DNA of 64,000 nucleotides from Candidatus Aminicenantota bacterium (lineage in GTDB: Bacteria; Acidobacteriota; Aminicenantia; UBA2199): assembly GCA_026393835.1 (NCBI GenBank), contig JAPKZK010000149.1:1-64000 (forward strand), given 5' to 3'. This document shows positions 43,957 to 54,886 of the stretch, piece after piece; position 1 is the first letter of the stretch; each line of letters begins with the position of its first letter. The position numbers were made by a program, and so were the translations under genes. Below the pieces are notes generated by a model. The model had not been told where the DNA came from and did no database searches. It was given only the letters and a program-made list of their open reading frames with translations.

Positions 43957-46900
43957 ATGTATACATATACATTGGATGAGATCATTCACCTGACCGGGAT
44001 ACCTAAAAATAAAGCCGTGGAAGTCTGCAGTCTTCTGTGCGGCGAAGGGTATCTTATTTATGATGAAACCGGTGGAAAATACAGCCTGACAAAAGACAGG
44101 GATCTGTTGGCGCGCATTCGCACAGTAAGAAAAGATTTAAACGATGATTCCACTGCCCGGGAAATGTGCAGCAAAATCGAAGATATCATGACCCTGGGAA
44201 AACCCCTGGCCCTCTCTGAGGATGGGTTGGGTAATGCGGTTAAAGATATCGGTATACCGGGATTGAATATCATTTTTGGAAGTATCCTCCCTCCACAGGA
44301 AGAATCCGATTCAAATGAAGAGCCTGCGGCGAGTAAAGCATCGGGATTACCCAGGGGCCACTGTGTCCTTGTGAAAGGGGCGCCGGGCACAGGAAAAACC
44401 ACAATGGGATTGCAAATCGCCATTCACCTGGCGAATTACCGGGCGCTTTTTTTAACCTTCGAAGAAGATATCAGTCAACTATGCGGCAACTTAGAGGTCT
44501 ACTGCAAAAAAGAAAAAAAAGAAGGCGAAAGTTCAGAGGAAAAAGAACAAAATGTGGGTTGGGAAAAGGCGGTTATTAAAAAGGTGACTCGCTCGATTAC
44601 TAAAATACAAATCCCTTCCGTTTGGGATGATCCGGAATCGGTTCTACAGGAATTGATTTCAATCCTGGATAAAGAGCTTCCGCAATTGATTGTAATCGAT
44701 TCCATCAGCCGGTTGAGAGATATTGGGGGTGAGACGAAATCGCGTCTTGTGCTGCGCCGTTTGATCCGCACCTTAAAAATCCGTAACATTACGTCTATTC
44801 TCCTCGGAGAGGATCATGGAGAGCCCAATGCCTTTGAAGACTATGAAGTAGACGGCGTTATTCGATTAAGCTGGATAGGTGATCAATTGTCCCTGAGAGT
44901 GGATAAGATGAGAGGCATGAGGTCTTATAAAGGTCCACACTCCGCTGCATTATTGACGGTGGAAGACTTAAAGAAAAACGAACATTCCATCATTTCTGAA
45001 GTGTATTTTAAAAATAAACTGGGTAATCCGCACTTGAGAACCGGTTTTAATGTTTTTCCGGAAATATTTGTATATAATGAGTTGCCGATTAAGAACATGT
45101 CGGGAAAAGATGCCGTTTCGACAGGGACTGAAGTTGCTGTTTTGACAGGGACTGATGGGTTAGATGATTTGTTGGGATTCACAATCGATGACATGGCTAG
45201 CAAGGGATTTAAGCAGGGTGAGGCTGTTTTGATTATCGGCAGCGCCGGGGCAGGGAAAACTCTGCTAGGTTTAAATTTTATGGACAAGGGTTATAAGGAG
45301 TATGATGAGACACAATCAGAAAAAAGAGAAAGAGAAAAAATTGGAGTGTGGATCAGTTTTGAGGGCGACAAAGGGATACTTGACGCTGCTACTGCCGGAT
45401 TTAAACATACGGAAACAAGTAAGTGTAACTACCCCAAATTATTAGAAGATGAAAATTATTTTAAATTTTTTAATTTTCCACCTCTCAACCTTGATTTGAA
45501 TAAGATCATCTATACCTTGGAATCCCTTCGAGGAAGATACGGTAAAATCGATCGGTTGGTGATTGATTCCATTACCGAATTGGAGAGAGCCAGGAGTGGC
45601 GGACAGCCCGAAGTCAAAACATTCCTGGCCGGGTTGATCCAATATCTCAGATGCAGAGGAATTACAACGGTTTTTATTTCCCGGTCGGATACCTTTTTTC
45701 GGTCTATCGACAAGATCGAAGAACAGGTTTCTTCTCTTGTAGACCTTATTATATGTATACGAAATTTCGATATGCACAACCAGATTCATAAAGGCATTTA
45801 TATCCAGAAAGCCCGCGGCCGCGCCCACAACTCGAAAATTTTGAGAATGACCATCGATTCCGAAAAAGGAATCGGTATCGAAGACAGCGGGTGGGATGTG
45901 GAAAACCTCCTGGCAGGAGACACCAGTAATATCCAGGGACCTGGAGTTTTTTTCAAATTGTTTTATGAAAATCCCGCCGAGAAAAAAATCAATGATGAAA
46001 TAATTGAAGATTTTGGGAAAAAGCGTTATCCGCAAGGTGTCGGGCCGCTTTTTGGCGCCGCAAGAAAAGCCAGTATTCATACCGAGTTCTGGTCATTCAA
46101 AGGCCAGTACGGTCCCGGGCACGCCAACACCCGTGTCCTCTGCATTTCCGACCACGTCATCTCTGCTTTCCGTGATAATGAAAAACTCACAGAGCTAATA
46201 GGATATGTGAAAAGCGAATTGCTGCAAAATATCCAGAAAGATAAGCATTTGTCACGGGTTTTCAATCCTCAGAAAGATCCTAATAAACCTGGGAAATTTC
46301 TTATCGACGCAATTCCTTCTTACAGGGATTACGGGGTAATGGTGCTACAGAATAGGAATAAAAGTAGAAAAGCAGATTTTTTACGCGACTGTGCATCGAT
46401 ACCCAAAGAGATGAAAGAGGACAAGTATACCAGCGATTCCATTTGGCTTGGAACAGAGAATGAAAAGAGTGCATCAGGTTACACCTGGGATAATTTGCTA
46501 AATTGGATAAAAAACCTCGGCATAAAAAGAATGAGAGGCAAAGGAATAATACCGTTTGCATTTCCTCCAATGGACAATAAATCGGAATTTATTGCTTTTT
46601 TTATGGAATTGCTGTGGAGTCACGGTGGAGATATTTACGATATTCCCATCGGAATGGAAGATTATAAAGAAACCGGTTACAGAAAGAAATTTAGAGACAT
46701 TATAAAGAAAAGGATAATATATGATTTAAAGATATGTGTGGAGTACCTGAATACTCTTGTGAAAAAAGACGATCAAATACCGAACGATGTATCTAATACT
46801 TTTTTAAAAAAATCCCCTGCTGACATGCAAGAATCTCCAATATACAAAGAAATTGAAAAAAGATTCAAAGAATACGGAATCGATCCGGGTAAAGTGGGAT

Positions 46901-47919
46901 TCAACGAAATCATGAATTGGACAACTGAAAAAATAGCAAAAGAGTTTGATGGGAATGGACTGAAGGTTATTAGATGCGATGATGATTCGTTCAAGGAAAC
47001 CATTAAATTGATAATGAGACTCATCCATGAAGCTGGTGTTCCCAACCCCATTAAAGGAGATGTGCGCGAGCGGGCAGTACTTTCAAGACATTGGTACAGC
47101 CAGCTTTATGAAATAGACCCCATAAGGCGTCAATTGCTGCCGCTTCCCCTGGCGAAAATTAAAGTAAGTAAAGAAGGAAACGATTTTTATTATTACCGGA
47201 GTGTCACATGCGCAACATATTGGAGCCTTGTGATGTTGAAAAATGCTCTTTCACCGGAAATTGGAGGGAATTTCATCGAGTCTCTGAATTCCTCCGAATA
47301 TTACAAAAAGAGATTGAAAATGAGGGCTGGAATGCCCACCATGAATTGGGAACTTGAAAAGGATGAGTTTACTGAGTATGATCCGGACTCCTACAGTATT
47401 ATGCAGCGAACTATCAATAATGGGATAAAAAGTGAAAAACTGAATATGGAAATTTATTCCAGGATAAAGGAAAATCAATGTCAAGAAGTTGAAACTACTC
47501 TTAAAACGAATGATTATGCTTTCGTAGGCAATTTTAAATTTGAGGGAGACGGGACGGAAAAACAAATTTTTGATTATTTGATGGGCAATGAAACGAAGGA
47601 TGAAATAAACAAGCATATGTTTTTCCCAAAATATCGTCAGACACGGATTGCCTTTTATCATATTGAACAAGCTCTGTATTATCAATTGAGGCAAATGTTA
47701 ATGCCTGACCATCAAAAAGAAGAAGGCGCCGTATTAAAAGGAATATATGGTGAAATAGAAAATGTGTGTAATATGCCTGAAACTAATGAAGAAGAGGAAA
47801 AGGCGAAGGAAGCGGAGTGGGATAAGGTACTAGATAGAATAATCAACGAATTAAGGCTTCACCTAGTCCTGGAATTGCTCATGTATTTTTTTCAGGAGGA
47901 CAAATCAAAGGGAATGTAA
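43957..47919 (+). CDS. double KaiC/RadA-like ATPase fused to a solute-binding-protein-like C-terminal region
   Basis: 1320 residues. An N-terminal winged-helix-like segment (YTLDEIIHLTGIPKNKAVEV) is followed by two KaiC-type RecA-fold ATPase domains: Walker A VKGAPGTGKTT (about 141) with Walker B LIVIDSISRL (about 244), and Walker A IGSAGAGKTLLG (about 428) with Walker B LVIDSITELERA (about 532). From about 690 to 1150 the chain reads like a family-1 extracellular solute-binding protein: AIPSYRDYGVMVLQN, TWDNLLNWIKNLG, FFMELLWSHGGDIYD, RHWYSQLYEIDP and MRAGMPTMNWELE. No signal peptide, so this fold would be cytosolic. It forms a unit with the HD protein. I know of no described system with this fusion; ligand and output are unknown. 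Confidence 0.7.
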   Translation: MYTYTLDEIIHLTGIPKNKAVEVCSLLCGEGYLIYDETGGKYSLTKDRDLLARIRTVRKDLNDDSTAREMCSKIEDIMTLGKPLALSEDGLGNAVKDIGIPGLNIIFGSILPPQEESDSNEEPAASKASGLPRGHCVLVKGAPGTGKTTMGLQIAIHLANYRALFLTFEEDISQLCGNLEVYCKKEKKEGESSEEKEQNVGWEKAVIKKVTRSITKIQIPSVWDDPESVLQELISILDKELPQLIVIDSISRLRDIGGETKSRLVLRRLIRTLKIRNITSILLGEDHGEPNAFEDYEVDGVIRLSWIGDQLSLRVDKMRGMRSYKGPHSAALLTVEDLKKNEHSIISEVYFKNKLGNPHLRTGFNVFPEIFVYNELPIKNMSGKDAVSTGTEVAVLTGTDGLDDLLGFTIDDMASKGFKQGEAVLIIGSAGAGKTLLGLNFMDKGYKEYDETQSEKREREKIGVWISFEGDKGILDAATAGFKHTETSKCNYPKLLEDENYFKFFNFPPLNLDLNKIIYTLESLRGRYGKIDRLVIDSITELERARSGGQPEVKTFLAGLIQYLRCRGITTVFISRSDTFFRSIDKIEEQVSSLVDLIICIRNFDMHNQIHKGIYIQKARGRAHNSKILRMTIDSEKGIGIEDSGWDVENLLAGDTSNIQGPGVFFKLFYENPAEKKINDEIIEDFGKKRYPQGVGPLFGAARKASIHTEFWSFKGQYGPGHANTRVLCISDHVISAFRDNEKLTELIGYVKSELLQNIQKDKHLSRVFNPQKDPNKPGKFLIDAIPSYRDYGVMVLQNRNKSRKADFLRDCASIPKEMKEDKYTSDSIWLGTENEKSASGYTWDNLLNWIKNLGIKRMRGKGIIPFAFPPMDNKSEFIAFFMELLWSHGGDIYDIPIGMEDYKETGYRKKFRDIIKKRIIYDLKICVEYLNTLVKKDDQIPNDVSNTFLKKSPADMQESPIYKEIEKRFKEYGIDPGKVGFNEIMNWTTEKIAKEFDGNGLKVIRCDDDSFKETIKLIMRLIHEAGVPNPIKGDVRERAVLSRHWYSQLYEIDPIRRQLLPLPLAKIKVSKEGNDFYYYRSVTCATYWSLVMLKNALSPEIGGNFIESLNSSEYYKKRLKMRAGMPTMNWELEKDEFTEYDPDSYSIMQRTINNGIKSEKLNMEIYSRIKENQCQEVETTLKTNDYAFVGNFKFEGDGTEKQIFDYLMGNETKDEINKHMFFPKYRQTRIAFYHIEQALYYQLRQMLMPDHQKEEGAVLKGIYGEIENVCNMPETNEEEEKAKEAEWDKVLDRIINELRLHLVLELLMYFFQEDKSKGM

Positions 47920-47929
47920 TTTTCATTCC

Positions 47930-48091
47930 CAAAGCCGCTCTTCCTCGCTTCTGCTCTTCCTGTTTTTCTTAATCATTCATCATTCATCATTCTATTTTTC
48001 CTCTGCTCTTCCTGTTTTTCATCACCTTCTCACCTTCTTACCTTCTTTTTCCCTTCCGCTCTTCCTTCTTTTCTTCATCATTCATCATTCA
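47930..48091. repeat. CTCTTCC / TCATTCATC low-complexity block
   Basis: Alternating CCGCTCTTCCTCGCTTCTGC, CATTCATCATTCATCATTCT and CACCTTCTCACCTTCTTACC tracts at the border between the KaiC-like gene and the minus-strand STAND gene. The same block borders other cassettes of this island. Confidence 0.7.
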
Positions 48092-50038
48092 TCATTCTAA
48101 TTTTTTCAAAACCTCCAGGTTTCTTTTTGCTCCATCTAAATTGGGGTGTCCATTGGGAAAGTTAAATTGAAGGATGTCCACGGCTTTTTCGGCATAAGGA
48201 AGGGCGGAGGCGTAATCCTTCATATCTCGGTAAATCCACGACAAATTATTGTACGACGTGGCTAAGTCGGGATGATTTTTATCCAATACCGCTTCCCGGA
48301 TTGCCAATGCTTTCAATTGAAATTCCAACGCCCGGTCCAGTTGACCCATATCCTTGTGCCGCAAAGATAAATTATTCGCCAGCGTCGCCAGGTCTTCATC
48401 CTTTTCTTCCGCCTCCATTGCCAACGCCCGAACCACCGACTCCCCATACAGGATATATTCTTTCTTCAGGATCGGATTATCTCCCGGTTCCAAACTTAGT
48501 TTATTTGCCAGCGAGATGATTAATGTTTTACACTTTTGCACATCCGGCTTCGCCCGAAACCTCACCACCTCCTGCATCACGGGGTGCATATATAGTCGCA
48601 TTTCCTCATCACGCTTTAACCATCCCTTCTCCACCAATGAAACCACCGAGTTATTGTCCTTAAGCTTGAGCCATTCTCGAACCCATTCCATGGGGATATA
48701 CACCGCGGGTAACACCGACATATTCACCAATACCGACAACCCCTCTTCGGTTACACCGGATATATCGAAAACCTTCACCAGGTGATCGAAAAACCGCTTC
48801 TTTTCCTTCTCATTGTGCCAGATGGTGGCTACTTTGTCACTCGCCACCTCATTCAAATTAAATCCCTTCGACTTCAACGACTCATAAAGTTTCCCGATAC
48901 TCATGGCCGCATGATAAGCAGTTTTGGCCAATAACTCCACGGACAGAGTATGATACCCACACAACTCCACGATCTTTTTCACCACTTCATCATCCCGTTT
49001 CCCTTTGTAAAATTCATAAAATAACGCCCGGCACTCCCCAGGACTTAAATAATCCAGACTCTGAACCACATACCCTTCAATAAAACTGCGCGAATTCACT
49101 AATACTTTAACCTGGGGCGGAAGCGACGCCAGGGCATCCAGGTCCGCATCCCCGGGGTGCTCGATGTCATCCACTACCAATAAAAAAGACTCTTTCATTT
49201 GCCGCAGTCGCGTCATTATTTTCTTAAACAACTCATCTACGGTATCTGTTTCACCGGCCTGGATGAACTGCGAATCATCGCCCCCCAGGCCATGCACCAG
49301 CGATTCCCTCAATGACGAAATCCAATCGATCCAGGCGGCATAAACATATTCATTATAATGGCTGTAGAAAAAGGATTTACATACTTCGGTTTTTCCGACG
49401 CCGCCCAGGCCGTTTACCAAAACCACCCGCTCCGCTTTTTTTAACATCTCCGCCAATGCGGACAGATCTTTATCACGTCCGATCAACTTGATCTTCCGGG
49501 GCAGAGCAGTTAATAGGGTAACCTTTCGTTTTTCAGATTGCTGCGTCTCTTCCTTTCCTTTTAAACCGGCGGATGGTTTTTTTCTAAAAACAGTTGCCGT
49601 AACAAAGTTCCCTTTTTTCTCCTGTTTAAAATCTGCAGGTTTCATACCGTTTTCCAGCAAGACTTCCTGTATTCTTTTTATTCCTTTTCCTGCTCTTTCA
49701 ACGAATTTATGTAGAAAGAATACCAGGGAAATTTCAAGGTTTCTTACATACGATTTTTCCACTTTACCCAGTGTTTTGATATCGATCGCGTCATGAAAAT
49801 TGCCCGGGTTTTTTATTTCTAGTCGATCCGGGTACAATTCGACCTGGATATAAGAAGTGGAAATATGGCTTTGATATTCGCGGTGTATAAAGGCATTTGC
49901 CAGTAATTCCCTGAAAACGATTTCCGGGATGTCGTAATCTTCCGGTTTATCGGAGTAAATATCCCGGATTAAGTACAGATTTTTTTTCAGGTGACGTATC
50001 ATTTTTTGATACTGGGAAACCAGGTTACCATCTACCAA
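48092..50038 (-). CDS. NB-ARC-TPR STAND protein, C-terminal segment of a frame-broken gene
   Basis: 648 residues from a TTG, but the frame upstream (KGLNPEINQ) continues the preceding segment, so this is really the last part of a longer protein. Residues 1-150 are the RecG-C-terminal/HATPase_c_4 type (IPEIVFRELLANAFIHREYQ; ERAGKGIKRIQEVLLENG). NB-ARC follows: PRKIKLIGRDKDLSALAEML, Walker A GLGGVGKTE (about 211), Walker B FLLVVDDIE. The C-terminus has TPR units (DLATLANNLSLRHKDMGQLD; DLATSYNNLSWIYRDMKDYA) and ends FPNGHPNLDGAKRNLEVLKK. STAND proteins of this kind are intracellular pathogen sensors. The NB-ARC-TPR part is nearly identical to that of the protein at 52449. Confidence 0.8.
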   Translation of the reverse strand: MVDGNLVSQYQKMIRHLKKNLYLIRDIYSDKPEDYDIPEIVFRELLANAFIHREYQSHISTSYIQVELYPDRLEIKNPGNFHDAIDIKTLGKVEKSYVRNLEISLVFFLHKFVERAGKGIKRIQEVLLENGMKPADFKQEKKGNFVTATVFRKKPSAGLKGKEETQQSEKRKVTLLTALPRKIKLIGRDKDLSALAEMLKKAERVVLVNGLGGVGKTEVCKSFFYSHYNEYVYAAWIDWISSLRESLVHGLGGDDSQFIQAGETDTVDELFKKIMTRLRQMKESFLLVVDDIEHPGDADLDALASLPPQVKVLVNSRSFIEGYVVQSLDYLSPGECRALFYEFYKGKRDDEVVKKIVELCGYHTLSVELLAKTAYHAAMSIGKLYESLKSKGFNLNEVASDKVATIWHNEKEKKRFFDHLVKVFDISGVTEEGLSVLVNMSVLPAVYIPMEWVREWLKLKDNNSVVSLVEKGWLKRDEEMRLYMHPVMQEVVRFRAKPDVQKCKTLIISLANKLSLEPGDNPILKKEYILYGESVVRALAMEAEEKDEDLATLANNLSLRHKDMGQLDRALEFQLKALAIREAVLDKNHPDLATSYNNLSWIYRDMKDYASALPYAEKAVDILQFNFPNGHPNLDGAKRNLEVLKKLE

Positions 50039-50054
50039 TTGATTAATTTCAGGG

Positions 50055-50567
50055 TTAAGGCCTTTTTACATCATCAAATACAAAGAATTGTGATGGGGAA
50101 GCATCGCTGCACACATACTGGATATTTTTCCCAAGGGATAAGAAAGTCCCTTTCTTAAAATATTTATTTTCATCGATCAAGTAGAGGGCTCGTAATTTTT
50201 CTTCGGTGTTTCCGGTTTCAAGTTCATGATCGATGAGGGCATCGTTTACTCTTTCCAAAGAGAAAAAGCTAGAAAGTTGTTTTTCATCCAGGTCGGGCAG
50301 TGTTTTATCGAATATGGGTTGTGAAGTGGAGGCTTTTTGATTCACAGCGGTGGTTTGTAAGGCAATAAGGTAATTGGCGTATTCGGGGTGTTTTTTTTCT
50401 AAATAATTAGCGGGGAGTGAATTGGGGTAATGATCGGTCAGATATTTATTTAAATCATGATAGACAATTGAAATGAACTGATCGATATTTTCATAATCCT
50501 GGAAAGTCGTTCGACCTTCTTTTTCCAATTGGCCTTTCAATTCTATGACTTCTTCAAAGGCTTTCAA
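50055..50567 (-). pseudogene. middle segment of the frame-broken STAND gene (effector tail plus AlbA-like)
   Basis: Encodes LKAFEEVIELKGQLEKEGRT, then a helical region and LSLGKNIQYVCSDASPSQFF. The first part continues the TIR/DUF4062-like domain of the upstream segment; the second looks like the AlbA_2 (Schlafen-type) domain that normally precedes HATPase_c_4. It stops in VKRP at an AAAAA run (about 50064-50068), where a one-base shift would join it to KGLNPEINQLVDGN of the downstream segment. Its apparent TTG start has no independent support. Confidence 0.65.
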
Positions 50568-50593
50568 TTGCTGTTTTGTTTTTGGGGAAAAAC

Positions 50594-50893
50594 TTATAAA
50601 TATATAAAGATTTTTTTATTTTGTTTTAAAGCCAACCGATACTCTTCGAACGTGAATTTCCCGATTTTGGAGTAAAACAGTAAAATTACCTCCCGGCAGC
50701 ATTCCAGGTGTTTATTTATGTCGTCCTGGAACCTTTCGTTTTTTGAACTTCCTTTTTCCAGGTCTGTTTCCCATTTCACGGGTTCGATATTCAGGTGTTG
50801 ATGACATTTGTTCAAGCGGTCGAAGATTTCATGGATTTTATTTCTTTCGTCGGAAAGTTCGGATGAGGAAGCGATAAAAATTTTAGTGTTCAT
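50594..50893 (-). pseudogene. 5' segment of the frame-broken STAND gene (TIR/DUF4062-like effector domain)
   Basis: Starts MNTKIFIASSSELSDERNKI and continues with EPVKWETDLEKGSSKNERFQ, and ECCREVILLFYSKIGKFTFE. This is a TIR-like/DUF4062 fold found at the N-terminus of NTPase-containing defence proteins. It ends KKIFIYL; a frameshift within the next 25 bases would continue IFISFSPKTKQQLKAFEEV. The ATG overlaps the preceding stop (TAATG). With two breaks the gene is probably inactive, or the assembly has two homopolymer errors. Confidence 0.65.
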
Positions 50894-51285
50894 TAATGCT
50901 TTAAATGGTTCCCCACGTTTTTTTGAACTTCGATATTTTTGGCCATTCTCATAATGAGCTGATTTTTTTGTTTTTTGGGGGTAGTTCTGAAATGGAGCGG
51001 GGCCGTATCGGCGTTCGCAATTTTTTCTATTATATCGAACAAAAAGGCCTCATCCTGAAAATCGATCGATTTCCTGGAGCCTATTCTCTTCAAAACGGCT
51101 TCATTTATTACTTTAGCGATGTTTTCAAATTCTGAATCCGGGAAAGATACCCGGTCAAAGGAATTTTTTAAATAATCGGTTGTGATTCGTCCATTATGGG
51201 TGACGCCTTCAATAATGATTTGTTTTACTCTGCCATGGTTCATTAAAGCCATTTGCGCCTCCTGTTTGCATGTTGTTTCATTCAT
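50893..51285 (-). CDS. small helical protein encoded directly before the STAND gene
   Basis: 130 residues from MNETTCKQEAQMALMNHGRV. Mostly helical: RVKQIIIEGVTHNGRITTDY, FENIAKVINEAVLKRIGSR, then a basic tail RTTPKKQKNQLIMRMAKNIE. The stop TAA overlaps the start of the STAND gene (TAATG), so the two are coupled and may form a sensor/effector pair. I recognise no family. An upstream start would add 27 residues (MPYPCLRRWK...) overlapping repeats and seems less likely; neither start has a good Shine-Dalgarno. Confidence 0.5.
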   Translation of the reverse strand: MNETTCKQEAQMALMNHGRVKQIIIEGVTHNGRITTDYLKNSFDRVSFPDSEFENIAKVINEAVLKRIGSRKSIDFQDEAFLFDIIEKIANADTAPLHFRTTPKKQKNQLIMRMAKNIEVQKNVGNHLKH

Positions 51286-51366
51286 AATTAGTCTTACATT
51301 TAGGATTATATAATATATTTCAGAAAATGTAAATATTTTCCAGCGGCGCAGGCAGGGATACGGCAT

Positions 51367-51692
51367 TCTCTTTTTGGATTAGTTGTAAAAACATGGTAAG
51401 ATGCTCTTCAAATAATAAATTCGAAGCGCGAAATCGCGACACTTGAAATTCGAAAGAAAAACAGGCCCACGAATTACACGAATTCCCGCGAAAATTTTTT
51501 ATCCACGGAATAGCGATTACACAGATTTTCACAGCTTGTCTTTTCCGCTCTTCCGCTCTTCCTGTTTTTTTTTCATCATTCATCATTCTAATTTTCCTCT
51601 GCTCTTCCTTCTTTTCTTCATCGCATCCGGATTGCCCTGATGTCGCCGTGGTTTTTCGAATTTATTAGAGGTAGGGCCGGGGGCCTGGTCAA
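51367..51692. repeat. intergenic repeat block between cassettes
   Basis: Holds CCCACGAATTACACGAATTC (51468-), CGATTACACAGATTTTCACA (51514-), CCGCTCTTCCGCTCTTCC and TTCATCATTCATCATTCTAA. No gene seen; the last ~80 bases may include a very faint trace of the TPR tail. Confidence 0.6.
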
Positions 51693-51977
51693 TTAAATGG
51701 GCGAGCACTCCTCTTTAACTTTTTCGGACAGGTATACTTTGATCAATGATTGATAGGGAATGTTTTTTTTATGAGCCAGAATTTTGATTTCTTGTATGAG
51801 AGATTCATTTAAACGGAGTGAGATCGAACGGGTGGAGGGTTTTAAATTGGGAAAAATGGCCTGCTTCGCCTGGCTTAGATCAAAATAATCGGCCGTATCG
51901 TGAGTACTCCAGAATTTTCTTTCATCATCCTCATTTTTAAACTCAGGTACTTGTTTATATGCTCTCTTTGCTTTCAT
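51693..51977 (-). CDS. brnA: BrnA/CopG-type antitoxin
   Basis: 94 residues. FKNEDDERKFWSTHDTADYF is the CopG_antitoxin/BrnA signature; the C-terminal PSTRSISLRLNESLIQEIKI plus LAHKKNIPYQSLIKVYLSEK is the ribbon-helix-helix DNA-binding domain. It neutralises the BrnT-type toxin encoded just upstream, overlapping it by 23 bp, and should repress the pair's promoter. Gene order toxin-antitoxin is normal for this family. Confidence 0.85.
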   Translation of the reverse strand: MKAKRAYKQVPEFKNEDDERKFWSTHDTADYFDLSQAKQAIFPNLKPSTRSISLRLNESLIQEIKILAHKKNIPYQSLIKVYLSEKVKEECSPI

Positions 51978-52260
51978 AGCGCCTCCTCTCTTTTCTGCTC
52001 ATCGGTCTTGCAGAAATAACACGTATTTTATTACCTCTTAAAGTAAATACAATCGTTAGCAGTCTTCCTTCATCGGTTTTACCGTAAACAAAATGCCTTT
52101 CTTCGGCGGTTGAATGTTTTTTATCGTCAAGCAAGAGTAATGGTCTATTGAAGAATATCTGTTCGCATTCATACCACTTAACATTGTGTTTAGTCTCGCT
52201 TTTAACAATGTTTGCCGTATCCCAATCAAAACTCTTTATATTTTTTAATATAAAAGTCAT
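51955..52260 (-). CDS. brnT: BrnT-family toxin
   Basis: About 101 residues starting MTFILKNIKSFDWDTANIVK. FDWDxxN plus KSETKHNVKWYECEQIFFNR, the middle HFVYGKTDEGRLLTIVFTLR and the end ISARPMSRKERRRYE are typical of BrnT, a RelE-like ribonuclease toxin. A longer frame from 52305 exists, but the first 15 residues do not fit the family, so I use the ATG at 52260. Confidence 0.85.
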   Translation of the reverse strand: MTFILKNIKSFDWDTANIVKSETKHNVKWYECEQIFFNRPLLLLDDKKHSTAEERHFVYGKTDEGRLLTIVFTLRGNKIRVISARPMSRKERRRYESKESI

Positions 52261-52319
52261 TTGCGTTATTGTTCTTCCGTGCTTACTATATATGAAAACC
52301 GACAAAAAATCAACCGCTT

Positions 52320-54244
<1,925 letters not shown>

Positions 54245-54248
<4 letters not shown>

Positions 54249-54886
54249 CCTTCCTCTTTACCTTTTGAAAAATTCATCATGGTTTTTATTTTTTCTTCCA
54301 GGCCACGATATTTTAATTGGAAGGCAATGAAAGGTGTTTTCTTTTCAAGGTGCTTTAATGAAATTTCCCCGGCGCAATAATCTTTAATATATCCGATACA
54401 GTGTTCCTGTAATCCTTTATCTTCGTTCCATTTGAATATTTTGATGGTTTGTTCGACGGCGTCTTTTATATCCTTCGAAAGTTCAGGATTGGGTATGACC
54501 TTGAAGGAGGGAAACAATATCCAAAACCAATCGCAACCTATTTTAAACGGGTCCAAAACGGTATTTAGTCCTTTCCTTACGTTAAATGTACGTGATGAAT
54601 ACCGGAAATTATCCCATTCATAGGCTAATTCGGGGTTTTGTGACTTAGGAATAAAATGGTCTACGGATTCGGCACCCATTGCGCCACAAATATAAAGGCC
54701 CGAATAGGCGCAAATACCGCAATAAACATCTCTCATTCTGGGTAGTATTTTTTGCCAATGTTTTTTATTATTCCATTCTCTGTCATGAGACGGATGGGAA
54801 TTTTCTCTTAAAAACTCCATTCCCGGTTGTCTTACATCTTTATCAAAATTTTCAGGTTCAGGTTGTAATATTACAGGAATCATCAT
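54245..54886 (-). CDS. HNH endonuclease (PtuB-like)
   Basis: 213 residues. The segment CGICAYSGLYICGAMGAESV, then DHFIPKSQNPELAYEWDNFR and SSRTFNVRKG, is an HNH-type nuclease motif of the PtuB kind: a Cys pair, catalytic D-H, a Trp-Asp/Asn-Asn-like site, and N-x-x-K-G. PtuB works with the ATPase PtuA in the Septu anti-phage system. Here the gene overlaps an upstream TIR-ATPase gene by 29 bp and a downstream TIR-STAND gene by 4 bp. DNA or tRNA cleavage as the output is inferred from the family. Confidence 0.75.

Noticed and set aside
48000..48105. CRISPR-like or telomere-like repeats (TCATTCATC tracts)
   Set aside because: Short low-complexity units with no spacers; the same tracts occur in many gaps, so they belong to a dispersed family.
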